DNA of 64,000 bases from Diphasiastrum complanatum (taxonomy: Eukaryota > Streptophyta > Lycopodiopsida > Lycopodiales > Lycopodiaceae): positions 26,976,161 to 27,040,160 of the forward strand of contig CM055095.1 in the NCBI GenBank assembly GCA_029204225.1, written 5' to 3'. The notes under the pieces are model-generated. The model was not told the origin of the DNA and ran no database searches. It saw only the letters and a program-made list of their open reading frames with translations. Both the position numbers and the translations under genes were made by a program. The first letter of the stretch is position 1. Each line of letters begins with the position of its first letter. Shown in pieces: positions 10,982 to 23,545 of the stretch.

Positions 10982-11264
10982 TGTAGTCGATTGTAGTATA
11001 GGGGTCCGTTCACTGGGAGCCGCCCGTGCACACCTGCATAGCAAGAGAGAGAGAAGGGAGATAGAGAAAGGAGATAGAGAGGTAGAGAGAGGAGAGAAGA
11101 GAGAAAGAGAGTAGAGAGTTCCCCAAGAATGGTTGGGGCTATGGGGGCTCGAGCGCCTATCCATAGCTATGCACCATTCACCCTTGGAGAGAGAGGGAGA
11201 GAGAGCCTAAGTTGAGAAAGGCCTTGGGGGCTCGAGCGCCTACCCAAAGCTATTCTATCCCAAT

Positions 11265-11363
<99 letters not shown>

Positions 11364-11822
11364 TATTGAGAAGAAAATGAAGATATGTACAATGGGAAAT
11401 GGCCTCCTTATACAGTTGAGGAGAGAGGGACATCTTGGCTCTCATTGGCCTATTTACAATGGCATCCTAGCCCTTCAAACTAATTGAACTTCAATCTAAT
11501 GGTTCATTAGGAAAAGGGCCAAACTCACATGATTCATGTGAGTTTGAGAGATTCCCTTTTAACTTAGAACCTTATGAACTTGACTTTGGGCTTTTTAATT
11601 AATGTATTCTAACTAAGGCCCCAAGTCTTTTATTCAAGTTCTACCTAACCATTTTGCGTGCTCATTGGGTTGGGCTTACACACGCAGGACGCCAGTGCCC
11701 TCACACTTATTATTCTAACTGTACATTGCACTGTGACGGGGCCCACTAAGTAAGGGTTGGACAACAGTATTTCAAGTGGTGGGACCCACTTGTTCATTAT
11801 TGTGCAGGAAATACCCACAACA
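10982..11822 (-). repeat. 3' LTR of the nested gag-only element
   Basis: 841 bp. Contains an (AG)n tract at 11267-11360 and two copies of a gggggctcgagcgcctaccca-like motif (about 11148-11165 and 11226-11245). It is shorter than its partner mainly because a second GA tract is unexpanded here. Confidence 0.9.
11267..11360 (+). repeat. (AG)n microsatellite, 94 bp
   Basis: Uninterrupted AG dinucleotide run inside the LTR. It creates spurious Leu-Ser reading frames on the minus strand. Confidence 0.95.
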
Positions 11823-12954
11823 GGGTCCACGGCCCACAGTAGTGCCAGTCCCTTGGCACTAGGCTACAACTGTCGTGAAGGGGTGCTGTTGTTGGTTCTT
11901 TTATTGCTGGGACATGGGTGCTTCAGAAAAAGCGTGGATAAAATTCGCTTATGTAAAACCTGAGGCTTTATTGGATGATGGCGATAAGCAAGAACTTGGA
12001 CTTGCCAGATTTTCAATAATACCCATAAGGGTCTGGTGGCCATTTTGGATAACCTTGTTCATTGACAATTGGGTAGTCGAGGTATGCCATCTGAGGATCC
12101 TCATAGATCGGCATAACTGGTCCCAATGTCATGGACTCCCCCAAATCACGTGTTTGCTTGATTATCTTGTCTGTCCAAGTATTCGAAGTATGCATCAGCC
12201 TGACGACTTTCCTCAGCAGTCAATATCATAGATTTAGGACAAGGCTTTGTCATTGTAGGTTCTGGTTTTTGTTGTACAATTGGCCATTTTGGGCTTGGAT
12301 TCCCTGGATTTGGCCGTCTAAGCAATGTGATATCCTGATGTAGCTTTGTGGTGGCCAGATGTTGAGTGGAACATTTCGACTGTGGTTGGGTCTTGCTTAT
12401 GATTGGCGTTGAAATCAGAGGACAGTCTCCCACCTTAGTCTTTTCTTTCTCAATGAATGCTCTCTTGAAGGTGGTACAGATGGATCGTTGTGTTGACCTA
12501 TAGTCAGTTTGCCTTCAAGTTGCGTGGTTGACATGAGGCCCCTTTGTAATTCATCCACCAGAAGTTGTGGCAACATTTGTTTAATGAGGCTTGGTAGAAT
12601 CTACTAGATTGCATTTGTTGCCAATTTCTTGACTTCTTCTGCTACCCTTGGTTGGCTAGATTTTACCCACTCTGTCTTCTGTGGTGTTGGTGATTCATGT
12701 GTGGCCGTGTCAACTTGTTTCTGGATCTTTCTCTCGTTCCTTCCACCCGCATCTGCTTCGTAACCAGGTGGCACTAGAAGTTTGCATTTGTAGTGCAGCT
12801 TCTCGGTTGGTGGATTTGCATGGTCATACATAGGTTGTCGATTCAAGCAAGTAGGAGTCATAACTGCTTTTCTTGGATCTCTTAGTGGACAATCACGACA
12901 TGGGTGATTGATGCCGCATTGTTCACACCAAGTATAGAAGGAGGACAGATCATT
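11823..12954 (-). pseudogene. Nested element, region downstream of gag
   Basis: The minus strand keeps several short frames (12861-12604, 12433-12146, 12195-12013) rich in Pro, Lys and Asp, such as YPKWPPDPYGYY. They may be the tail of a longer Gag or linker broken by stops. Nothing resembles protease or pol. The stretch ends at the left LTR. Confidence 0.4.
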
Positions 12955-13821
12955 TCAGTGTGGGCATTTTGATCTACGATGTTTATCTCCACATCCGAAA
13001 CACCGTACCATGTGTAAGATTCCATCACCTCTCAATTGATGCGTGTACACCGGTATTAGGTCTCCTTTGATCCCTTCCAAGAAATATAGTGGTGAGCCAG
13101 TTTGAACTTCCCCTGCCTGGGATAATCCGCTCGCTGATATAACCAATACTTCCACCGAACCTTGCCTAGCCACTAGAGAATATTCTGAAAGTCCTGAGAC
13201 CGATCCATTTTCTTTGGAGGAGCGATCTGATGGCAAGCTAGATGGCATAGATGAGAATTTTGTTGATTGATTTCCACTCTCCAGAATTCTCTTATTGGAT
13301 TGATTTCGTAATCTCAGATTCTGAACTGGACATTGAGGTGTTGGATGTTTTCCAAAACAATAATGGCACTGGTCCAGTGGTCGAATCTTCTGATTGGCAA
13401 TTTGTGGTTCTGGGAGGTAATCAGATTGACTGCACATCTCATCGATGTCACTGACAACTTGCATCTGATCGTTCGTGTTGCTAGTACTTTGGCTAGCGTT
13501 GTCTGTGGCATCTTGTGGATTAGATGCTCTATCATCCTTGATTGTTTGAATGTTGGATATGGGCTGTGATGGTGTATGCAAGATCTGTGCTTCTGCAATA
13601 GCGGCTACCTTACAGAGTTCGTTTGGATTGGTATATGATGTAAAAGATGACATACAAATCTTGATCTTGTGTGGTAATCTGGCATAGAAAAATGCCATTT
13701 TGTGGTGACTAGGAAGACCGGAATTCCAATCTCCCGCCATCTTGACAAATCGTGCAGTGTAGCCCTTGAGAGTTTCTCCGGAAAGCATCGAGATTTGGGC
13801 AAGCTGCTCATACATTGCCAT
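12955..13821 (-). CDS. Gag protein of nested non-autonomous element
   Basis: A 288-codon open frame reads on the minus strand from an ATG at 13821. Residues 1-80 have the helical pattern of a retrotransposon gag domain (GYTARFVKMAGDW, ARLPHKIKICM). A Ser/Thr/Asn/Gln-rich linker follows. There are two zinc-knuckle-like motifs: CHYCFGKHPTPQCP at about residues 152-165 and CFGCGDKHRRSKCPH at the C-terminus. The C-x2-C-x3-H-x4-C spacing matches the gypsy-like fragment at 5696-6140. Gag would package RNA in virus-like particles, and the missing pol functions would have to come from another element. The real N-terminus may lie further upstream, since the ORF at 14017-13808 overlaps its start. Confidence 0.7.
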   Translation of the reverse strand: MAMYEQLAQISMLSGETLKGYTARFVKMAGDWNSGLPSHHKMAFFYARLPHKIKICMSSFTSYTNPNELCKVAAIAEAQILHTPSQPISNIQTIKDDRASNPQDATDNASQSTSNTNDQMQVVSDIDEMCSQSDYLPEPQIANQKIRPLDQCHYCFGKHPTPQCPVQNLRLRNQSNKRILESGNQSTKFSSMPSSLPSDRSSKENGSVSGLSEYSLVARQGSVEVLVISASGLSQAGEVQTGSPLYFLEGIKGDLIPVYTHQLRGDGILHMVRCFGCGDKHRRSKCPH

Positions 13822-14304
13822 GGCCTGTTGTGTACAAGATGAAGATGATATAGAGTGGTGTGGTGATGTACGAGAGAGAGATTGGGGGATGCAGTTTTTG
13901 AAATGTGTATGAGGGAATTGATGATGAGGAGATGGAAGAGGAAAAGAAAAGCAGAAATATTCCTTTGTCTAGAACATTCACGGTTTGGGCAAGGGTAGAT
14001 TTTATAAATAAATTCAATTATGCCCTTCCAGCGAAAGTCTTATGACGAGGGATGATAATTGGAAAAGTGTTTATGTAGGTTTTTTGGCAAAGGGTTAGTT
14101 TTGCTTCAAAAAACTACTTTTCGACACTTCTCCACAAGTTTATAGAAGGATTTTTCAATACCAGCTATAACTCTCTTTAGACTTGGTGGTTTTGGGAGGA
14201 GTCTATCAAAGACAAAGTCACTCACCAAAGAGGCTTGGGCTAAAATTATTATGATATTTTTTTTAGAAAAGGGCCTTCGACAGTAGTATTTTTATTTTTT
14301 ATAG

Positions 14305-14612
14305 AAAAATAAACCCTTGCAGATTTCTCTGTGTCCTGGTCTCAACGAGATGGAACTTCAGAGGCCTCTACAAAAGTTTGTTGTTTTTTTTTTTTTGTTG
14401 ACAACAAACCCTTGCAGATTTCTCTGTGTCCTGGTCTTAGTGAGGCTAAGATGGAACTTCGGAGGCCTTTACAAAAGTTTGTTGTTTGTTGTTTTTTTTT
14501 TTTTTGACAACAAACCCTTGCAGATTTCTCTGTGTCCTGGTCTTAGTGAGACTAAGATGGAACTTCAAAGGCCTTTACAAAAGTTTGTTGTTTGTTTGTT
14601 TTTTTTTTTTTT
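14305..14612 (+). repeat. Three tandem repeats of about 100 bp
   Basis: Copies start near 14311, 14406 and 14512 and differ by a few substitutions and by the length of a T run at each junction. Length variation at the T runs suggests slippage as the source of the spacing differences. Confidence 0.8.
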
Positions 14613-15104
14613 TAGCGATGCCGTAAAAAATGAAAAGTAACCGATAGGATGTGAGGAGACTCGAAGGGAAAAAAAACTTGTTTGAGAAAGAAACGTAAAA
14701 GAGAGTTAAAGAACCGTGAAAAAGAAAAGCTTAAAAAATACTTAGGTAACTTATGAGAAGGGAGGGGAAACTTAAAAAAATAAAATGATTAGAAAACAGA
14801 AACGAGTACTTTGAAAAAAGGAAGGAGAAGGGAAAAGCTTGAAATAAGTGAACTAAAGTCATAATAGTGGGCAATTTGGAAAAAACCTTAATAAAAAATT
14901 AACTACACAATATATGGCCTAAAAAATTAAAATTACTACTTAAAAAACAAAACTAATCCCTTGAGAGCTTGGGTTTTTTGTAATGGAAATGGAAGATTCT
15001 GGAGAATGGGAAAAAGAGGAGGTGAGGGAGAGGAAGCAGAAAAGAGTGGAGAGAGGAGTGAAGAAATAGAGAGTTTGAAAGACAGCTATGCGGTGAGCAA
15101 CGTT

Positions 15105-15128
15105 GGCGCTCCTCGACGACGACGCCAA
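15105..15128 (-). other. Probable tRNA-Asp primer-binding site
   Basis: The minus strand reads TTGGCGTCGTCGTCGAGGA one base after the LTR end. The usual plant gypsy site is TTGGCGCCGTTGCCGGGGA, and nearly all differences are transitions. It sets the direction of the nested element. Confidence 0.6.
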
Positions 15129-15129
15129 T

Positions 15130-16049
<920 letters not shown>

Positions 16050-17190
16050 AGGAGCTATGGGAGATCGTGACAGGTGAAGAGACAAGGCCATTGATTGAAG
16101 AAGATCAACGTGCATTTGACCGGAGAAAATGAAAAGCACAAAATGTCATCAACTTATCAGTTAGAGATGCAATTATTCCCTACATTTCGGATTCAGAAGG
16201 ACCAAAAGAAGCATGGGATACGTTGAAGGCATTGTTTGAGACCATGAACACATCTCGAGTGCTATTCCTTAAGACGAAGCTGCACACATTGCGGATGGAT
16301 GATGGTGCAACTATTGCTGATCACCTACTGAAGATCAAAGAGATTCATGACCAATTAGCAGCAGTTGGAGAGTGAGTACATGATTGTGAGATTGGGGAGA
16401 TCATGACAGGTGAAGAGACAAGGCCATTGATTGAAGAAGATCAACATGCATTTGACAGGAGAAAACACAAAGCACAGAATGTCACCGACTTATCAGTTAG
16501 AGATGCAATTATTCCCTACATTTTGGATTCAGAAGGACCAAAAGAAGCATGGGATACGTTGAAGGCATTGTTTGAGACCACAAACACATCTCGAGTGCTA
16601 TTCCTGAAGATGAAGCTGCACACATTGCGGATGGATGATGGTGCAACTATTGCTGATCACCTACTGAAGATCAAAGAGATTCGTGACCAATTAGCAGCAG
16701 TTGGAGAGCAAGTACAGGATCATGAAATTGTGCAGTTGACATTGAATAGTTTGAGTGACTCACATTAGATGTTTGTGACAAGTATAGCCACATGGGAAAA
16801 TCTTCCAACCTATGAAGAGTTAGGTGGATTGCTTTTGCAGGAAGAACAACGTCAAGATAACTTGAGTCATCGCAACAGGAGATTTGATCAAGCTCTTGCA
16901 GTCATGGGACATGGTGGTAGATTTGATCGTGGAAGACACCAATCAAGAGGTGGAAACTCAAATCATGGATCATTCCAACAATTTCAAGAACAATCCAATG
17001 ATGGCCCAAATTGAGGCAATTGGAATCAAGGCCTAGGTCAAGGACGCGGCTATTCCAGGCAAAATAAACCTGGAAATTGTAGGTATTGCAACAAACCTGG
17101 CCATTGGGAGCGTGAATGCTTCAAGAAACAGAAGGAGATGGAACAAAGAAAAGACAAAGAGCAAGTGGGAAATCACCTGAAGGTGATCAT
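16050..17190 (+). pseudogene. Element E gag, second part with internal duplication
   Basis: Gag resumes after the nested element. A 336-bp segment is present twice in tandem (16059-16394 and 16395-about 16730), 112 codons each, so the duplication keeps frame. Copy 1 carries stops not present in copy 2. The rest of Gag runs to 17190 with a Gly/Asn/Arg-rich region and a zinc knuckle, CRYCNKPGHWERECF, near 17080-17125. An in-frame TAG at 16766 and a TGA at 17012 add to the decay. Normal copia Gag has one copy of the duplicated segment. Confidence 0.85.

Positions 17191-17191
<1 letters not shown>

Positions 17192-17231
<40 letters not shown>
17192..17231 (+). repeat. (CT)n tract inside gag-protease coding region
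   Basis: About 40 bp of CT lie between the gag tail and the protease. Gag and protease are in different frames on either side, so the tract has shifted the frame. Confidence 0.9.
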
Positions 17232-17235
<4 letters not shown>

Positions 17236-18540
17236 GTGGAAATTTATGTCTATTATCATATGATGATGATCAATATGAAGATGATACAGGTGAGAGCTCA
17301 AAATTGTTCATTACAGCATTAATGACAAGTGATGAAATCAAGGATACTTGGTACATTGATAGTGGTGCATCCAAGCACATGACTTCAAGGAAAGAGTGGT
17401 TTTCAGAACTCATGGAAACTCACAATGGTGATGAAGTTGGACAAGCCGATGATAGTGAAGTTGGAGTGGTACCAGTGAAGTTAGCCAGCAGGAAGACAAA
17501 GCGAATAAGCAACGTGCAATATGTACCTGGCTTAGCTAACAATCTACTATCTGTTGGGATGATGGCTGATCAACAACTCAAGGTTGAGTTTGACAGTGAC
17601 AAATGTCTTGTCAAAGACATCAAGAATCACTACAAAGTGATTGCTACAGGAGCTAGAGTCAAGAGGAATTGACTCTACAAATTGAATGCGAGATCTTTTG
17701 CTCAAGCTATGGTAAGCACGGTTGATAGTCAAAGTGATCTTTTGCATCAACTATGAGGTCATATTAGTGCTCAAAGTTTACAGATTCTCAAAAGAGATAA
17801 TCTAGTTATAGGATTGCCTGATATTTCTTTTGAAGGAAAAATTTGTGAAGGTTGCATTTTGGGAAAACAACATAGAGAGAGGTTTCCCAGAAGTGGAGCA
17901 AGGAGAGCCAGTGGCATCCTAGATCTTGTCCATAGTGATCTATGTGGACCTATGCAGACTAGATCTCTTAGTGGCTACTAATACTTTATCACCTTCATTG
18001 ATGATTATAGCAGATGCATTTGGATTTATTTCATAAGCAAGAAATAAGATGCTTTTGCTAAATTCAAGGAATTCAAGGCATTACTTGAAAAGCAAACAGG
18101 ATGTTGCATCAAAACCTGAGATTTGATGGAGGTGACGAGTATTTTTTGACAGAATTTATTGATTTTTGCAAAGATCAAGGGATCAAGAGGCAGACTATAA
18201 CACCTTACTCACCACAACAAAATGGAGTTGCAGAATGAAAGAACAGATCTATTGTTGAGATGGCCAGGGCGATGCTCAAAAGCAAGGGTCTGCCAAATAC
18301 CTTTTGGGCAGAAGCTTGTAGCACAGCTGCGCACATCTTGAATCGGTGTCCTACAAAATCTGTGGAAGGTAAGACACCTCATGAAGCTGTTATTGGAAAG
18401 AAACCTAATATTTCTCATTTGAGAGTATTTGGTTGTGATACTTATGCTCATATTCCTGATGAGAAACAAAGGAAATTGGATGCAAAAGCTATCAAGTGTA
18501 TTTTCCTTGGATATGATGAGAAGGCCAAGGCATACAGGAT
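17232..18540 (+). pseudogene. Element E protease and integrase
   Basis: The protease active site is WYIDSGASKHMT near 17350. The pre-integrase zinc region follows (ICEGCILGKQH near 17850), then the integrase core. Its first catalytic Asp is intact (LVHSDLCGP near 17930), as is the SPQQNGVAE segment near 18210. The C-terminal FLGYDEKAKAYRMYD segment is near 18510. At least six stops or frameshifts interrupt it, including at 17670, 17752 and 18118. These domains would mature the particle and insert cDNA. Confidence 0.85.
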
Positions 18541-20437
18541 GTATGACATGAATGCACAAAATCTTGCAATTTTTAGGGATGCTACGTTTGACGAGATGGG
18601 CCAAGGCAAACAATATGAAGTAATCACTGAACCTTTTGATGAGGGAGCGAAAGTACAGGTCATGAAGGAAGTGGATTTTGATATAGAAGATCCATTGGAC
18701 AAAGGCAAGCCTGATGCTGAAATTCCCAAGAGAGTACCTAAATGGTACTTATTAGTCATAGATAGTGTACAAAAGGGAGATACTCCCGAATCTAGTGAGC
18801 AGGGAGAGCTTAGAAGATCAAGTAGAAATCGAAAACCTCCTGCAAGATTACAAATGAATCTAGCCCTAATGGGGTCCATCTTAACGGCTCAAGAACCTAA
18901 AACTTTCAACGAAGCAAAGGAACACAAGGAGTGGCGTGCAACTATGGAAACAGAAATGGAGGCTATATCAAAGAACAAAACGTGGGACTTGGTTGAGCTA
19001 CCTGATGGTAAGATGCCTATCACATGTAAGTTGATCTACAAGATGAAGTATGGAGCGGATGGGCAAATCAACAAGTACAAGGCACAGTTAGTTACAAGAG
19101 GTTTTGAGTAGCAGGAAGGTATAGACTTTGAGGAGACCTTCGCACCTGTAGCCAAAATGGTAACTATTCGTTCTATCATTGCAATTTCTGCTTTCTATGG
19201 TTGGAAAATCCAGCAAATGGACGTCAAATCTACTTTTCTTAATGGAGTATTGGATGAAGAGGTATATTTAGAGCAACCTCAAGGGTTTGTTGAGCCAAGA
19301 AGAGATCATTTGGTTTGTAAACTCAACAAAGCCATATATGGATTGAAGCAAGAACCACGAGCATGGTACTCTTGCATTGAACTTCAAGCAAAGGGGAATG
19401 GTAAAGAGTGATGCTGATCCTAATCTTTACATTCTAAGGCAAGATTCAGATATAGTGTTCATTGTGTTGTACGTAGATGATTTGATTATTACAGGAAGTA
19501 ATGAGATGTTAATTAATGAAATCAAATCAAATCTTTCCAATGCTTTTGACATGAGTGATCTAGGATTGATGCACCACTTTCTTGGCATTGAAGTATGGCA
19601 AAACGAAGACATGGTCTTTCTTACACAAAGCAAATATGCACAAGATTTGCTTTATAAGTTCAATATGCAGAATTGTAAGCCCTTGAGTACACCTATGGAT
19701 GTCAACATGAAGCTTACTGCATATGATGAATCTGAGAAAGTGGATGCTTATTTGTATAGACAGCTGGTGGGTAGTTTGATTTATTTGACACACACACGAC
19801 CTAATATTTCTTATGTTGTTGATGTTGTTAGTCAATTTATGCAAGATCCTAGTCAAACACATTGGAAGTCTGCTAAACGTATTCTTATATACATTCGAGG
19901 GACATTGAATTTTGGTTTGAATATGATCAGCTTGAAGCGCCAATGTTGGTAGGTTATACAGATGCCGATTGGGCAGGTAATATTGACGACAGAAGATCTA
20001 CCAGTGGTCATACATTCACTTATGGTACAACTGCAATTTCATGGAGCAGCAAAAAGCAACCTACAGTAGTTTTATCATCAACGAAAGCTGAATATCGAGC
20101 ACTCAGCAATGCTACACAAGAAGCGGTATGGTTACAAAGATTGCTTGTGGATTTAGGTCAACCACAAGTGGATGCGACGACTATATCTTGCGACAATCAA
20201 AGCTGCATTCACCTTGCCAAAAATCCAGTTTTACATGCTCGAACTAAGCACATCAAAATACACTATCATTTTATTCGAGAGAAAATTCTTGATGGAGCCA
20301 TTGATCTTGTTTTTTGTAAATCTGAAGATCAAATGGCAGATGTTTTTACTAAGTCATTAGGTAGATGTAAATATGAGAGGTTTCGTACTCTACTAGGAAT
20401 AGAAGAATGTAATTTTATCATTGAGGGAGAGTGTTAG
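18541..20437 (+). pseudogene. Element E reverse transcriptase and RNase H
   Basis: The linker with RRSSRNRKPPAR (near 18810) leads to RT: TFNEAKEHKEW at 18900, TCKLIYKMKYGADG at 19020 and FLNGVLDEEVY at 19235. The catalytic YVDD motif is intact at 19470-19481. A stop at 19109-19111 and a frameshift near 19375 break RT. RNase H (19943-20437) is open, with the SWSSKKQ, TKAEYRAL and [12 protein letters not shown] segments, and ends just before the polypurine tract. This is the best preserved pol in the window. Confidence 0.9.
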
Positions 20438-20698
20438 AAATCAATGAGAAACTTCATTGTTATGGTTTACGATGTACATTAATGTTGACAGCTTTTACCA
20501 ACTGTAATTAGCCATAGGCTAGTCTATTAGTCTATTCGTAGGTTTTCTCTCTCTATCAGGGTTTAGGGTTTATATGTACAGTTTATATTCAATATGAGGT
20601 TAGTGAGATAGAGTGATATTGCATGTTCTTCTTCTGTCTCCCTACCTGGTGATTGTCTTTATGGTGAATGCCTGATGTTGCAATTCTGATTGTTGACA
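20432..20698 (+). repeat. 3' LTR of element E
   Basis: 267 bp, TGTTAGAAATC...GATTGTTGACA, preceded by ttgagggagag as polypurine tract. It overlaps the last codons of RNase H. Confidence 0.9.
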
Positions 20699-21256
20699 CT
20701 CCAAGATCTTGACCAAATTGGGATGCACATCTAGTTTTGTCTACAAGATAGAAATCATCAATTTCGGCATACTAGAATTGCATAAATCACTAAGATCTTA
20801 TCATAAGCATACAAAAATAGTAAGTTATTGTCCCTATCCATACAACAATAGTACAATACTTTCCTTCACACATGTGGAAGCAAGATCAATCATAAAATCA
20901 ACATTCTACACATAGAAAACCAAGATATCAAGAGAAATACACATGAGATGGACATAGAACCAAAAGAGATGAATTCTTTACATAAAAAGAGAATACAATG
21001 ATATGTTCTCCATGCTGCTACTGCTATTTATAGCTTCTCAAATTTCATTTGACCACTTGTCCTAAATGGTAATTTCTTGGTACCTCACCAAATGACCTAG
21101 AAATTCTAGTCTAGATGCAATGTATGGAAATTAGCCAATTAGAATGGGTCTAAAATCAACCTCATCCATTTATCTCTTGCCAAAAATAGTAAAAACACTA
21201 TTTAGGCCTTTATTGACAAATATGAACCTATCTCTAAGTTGAGATTTCATGTTGTA
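20699..21256 (-). repeat. Element G LTR, main piece
   Basis: Continues the LTR interrupted at 9793. It aligns with 181-750, including gggatgcacatct, the tattgtccct.tccatacaaca segment and a gagatttcat segment near the end. It breaks at 21256, where it is fused to a truncated RNase H, so the outermost part of the LTR, including its end, has been lost together with the polypurine tract. Confidence 0.7.
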
Positions 21257-22445
21257 CAAAGTTTTGAATGTACTAGATGACAATGAGATTGTAGCTTGTT
21301 TTTTCGACATCCAAGAGATAGCTCCATCACCTATGAAAATGGCATGTGCACTTATGAATTTTTATCCATTTGGTCTCTAGCAAAGTCCGAATCTAAAAAT
21401 CCATACAAGTTAGGTGATGATCCTCCATAAACAATGCCAAAATCTCTAGTTCCCAAGATGTATCTCAATACCCTCTTGCCTAGTTTCCAATACTCCACAC
21501 TAGGATCATGCATGAATTGGCTTAATATACCAACACAATAACTAAGATCCGGTCTTGTGATGGTTAGATATGAGAGTGAACCAACTAGCTTCCTATAGAG
21601 AATAATGTCCTTGAAGGATCTTTCATTACCTCCTATAGTGACCTTTACATTAGACTCCATTGGTATATCACAAGACTTTGCATCTACCATATGAAACCTT
21701 TTTAGAATAGAATTATCATACTTCTCTTGACAAATGAAAGTCAATTGAGAATTTCTAAATACTTCTATTCCTATTCCCAAGATACAATGCAAAAAACCAA
21801 GATCAAGCACATCAAACTATTTTTTTAATGCCATCTTGATATCATCAATACCTTGTTTGTTGTCTCCACTCAAAATGATATCATAAACATAGATTAGAAG
21901 AATGGTTACATCATTTCAGACAAATCTATAGTAAAATGAAGGATCATAACTCACTCATCTTGAAATTTTGAGAAAGTAGACAAGTGTCAAGCTTAGCTTA
22001 CCAACTCCTTGGTGCTTGCTTAAGACCATACAAACTCTTTTGTAGAAAACACACATGATTAGGCTTGCCCTCGGGTTGCTCCATAAACACCTCCTCCTCA
22101 AGATCACCATTCAATAATGCATTTGTAATATCCAATTGCCGTAGATCCCATCCAAAAAGTGTAGCAAGTGAAATAATGACTTGAATGCTTACCATTTTTG
22201 CCGCGGGTGCAAAGGTCTCATCATAGTCAATTCCATACTCTTGTGCGTATCCTTTTGCCACCAACCTTGCTTTGTACTTGTTGATTGATCCATCTTGGTT
22301 TGTCTTAACTTTGAGGATCCACTTGCATCCAATAGCCTTCTTGTCCTTTGGAAGTTCCACCAATCTCCATGTGTAATTCTTCATAAGAGATTGATACTCA
22401 AGATCCATTGCTTGGATCCACTCCTTTTGTCTTGCTTCATCTACA
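21257..22445 (-). pseudogene. Element G reverse transcriptase and truncated RNase H
   Basis: On the minus strand RT starts near 22440 and shows CKWILKVKTNQDG, YDETFAPAAKM and NGDLEEEVFMEQPEG. The catalytic motif near 21870 reads YVYD instead of YVDD. The thumb region (VGSLSYLTITRPDLSYCVG) is near 21580. RNase H begins at DSDFARDQMD (near 21370), continues out of frame as AISWMSKKQATISLSSS and is cut at about 21256 by fusion to the LTR. An inactive remnant. Confidence 0.85.
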
Positions 22446-23545
22446 CATGTAGGTCCATCAAAAGAGGTTAGGAAAGCTTAATTTGTACCACCAACAACTT
22501 GCTTAGCTTTATCATCATAATGAGTCTCAAAGGTTGTTGCCTTTGCCTTGATGTCCTCCTTGGCTTTTGAATTGAAGTAGAATCTTCAACATCAACATCG
22601 CAAGTATCATAAAAAATGTCATAATCAAGAATGTTAGATCCAACATCCACACCACCACTTGAAGACACCTTTGAAAAGTTTCCCTCATTAAAAATGACAT
22701 GTTTTTCAATGAGCACATTCTTAGTTGAAGGAATATAAACTTTGTAAGCCTTGCTACCTTTTCTTGAAGATGGATACTCCTTTGTCCTATCATCAAGAGT
22801 GATGCTGATATAACAAATACATTCAAAAGTTTTGAAAAACTTGACACTCAGCTTTCTATCAAACAACATCTCAAAGGGGTTTTTCCATCCAATACCACAC
22901 TCGGCCATCTATTGCATAGAAACTTAGCACACAACAAAGCTTGATACCAAAAGGATTTAGGAAGATTTGCACCTAACCTCATGGATTTGGCACCTTCACA
23001 TAAGATTCTATTCTTCCTCTCGTCCACTCTATTATTTTGTGGTGTCCTTGGGCTTGTGTATTCCCTCTTGATCCCATTTCCATCACAAACTGCCTTGAAC
23101 TTAGTAGAAATGTACCCACCACCATTGTCACTCCTCAAGCACTTGATCTTGGTAGAAAACTAAACCTCCCTTGAAATCTTGAACTTGACAAAGACATCAA
23201 ACACCTCATCTTTGCTTTTTAGTAGACCAACAAAATCTACTACAATCGTCAATAAAAGTCACATACATTTTAGCACCTCCATTGCTAATTGTAGTGACAC
23301 CATAAATATCCAAATGCACAAGTTAAAAAGGCTTACTTGGCCTTGATGTATGTGTCTTGTAAGGTAACCTATGTGACTTTGATAAAGCACATTGCTGAGA
23401 AATATAATTCAAACTTGTTAAAGAAATTGGAAGACCAAACACAATTTGCCTCTTTGCCATCACCTCCATTGACTTGTACTTGAGATGCCCCAATCTCTTG
23501 TGCCATACCTCTTGCATTGACAATTGCTCCTTTTCCATATATCCA
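22446..23545 (-). pseudogene. Element G integrase
   Basis: The minus strand encodes the pre-integrase His region (VWHKRLGHLKYKSM, near 23490) and the core with TFIDDCSR. A SDNGGGYISTKF segment near 23130 holds the second catalytic Asp. The SPRTPQNN...ERKNRI segment follows, then the C-terminal region down to 22468 with VIFNEGNF. The first core segment reads LVHLDIYG. Stops occur around 23323 and between 23165 and 23225. Confidence 0.8.

Larger units (their letters stand above)
13822..15129 (-). other. Leader of nested element with tandem repeats
   Basis: This is about 1.3 kb between the primer-binding site and gag. It includes three tandem copies of a roughly 95-106 bp unit (starts at about 14311, 14406 and 14512), each with aaacccttgcagatttctctgtgtcctggtc-like sequence and a poly-T spacer. 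The remainder is A-rich and non-coding. The right edge, 15105-15128, is the probable tRNA-Asp primer-binding site. Confidence 0.65.

Noticed and set aside
11167-11445. Minus-strand frame rich in Leu-Ser repeats (and similar ones at 14953-15383 and 15397-15672)
   Set aside because: They are translations of GA dinucleotide tracts in LTRs and carry no domain.
14305-14612. Regularly spaced repeats as a CRISPR-like array
   Set aside because: Only three long tandem units with no unique spacers, inside a plant retroelement leader.
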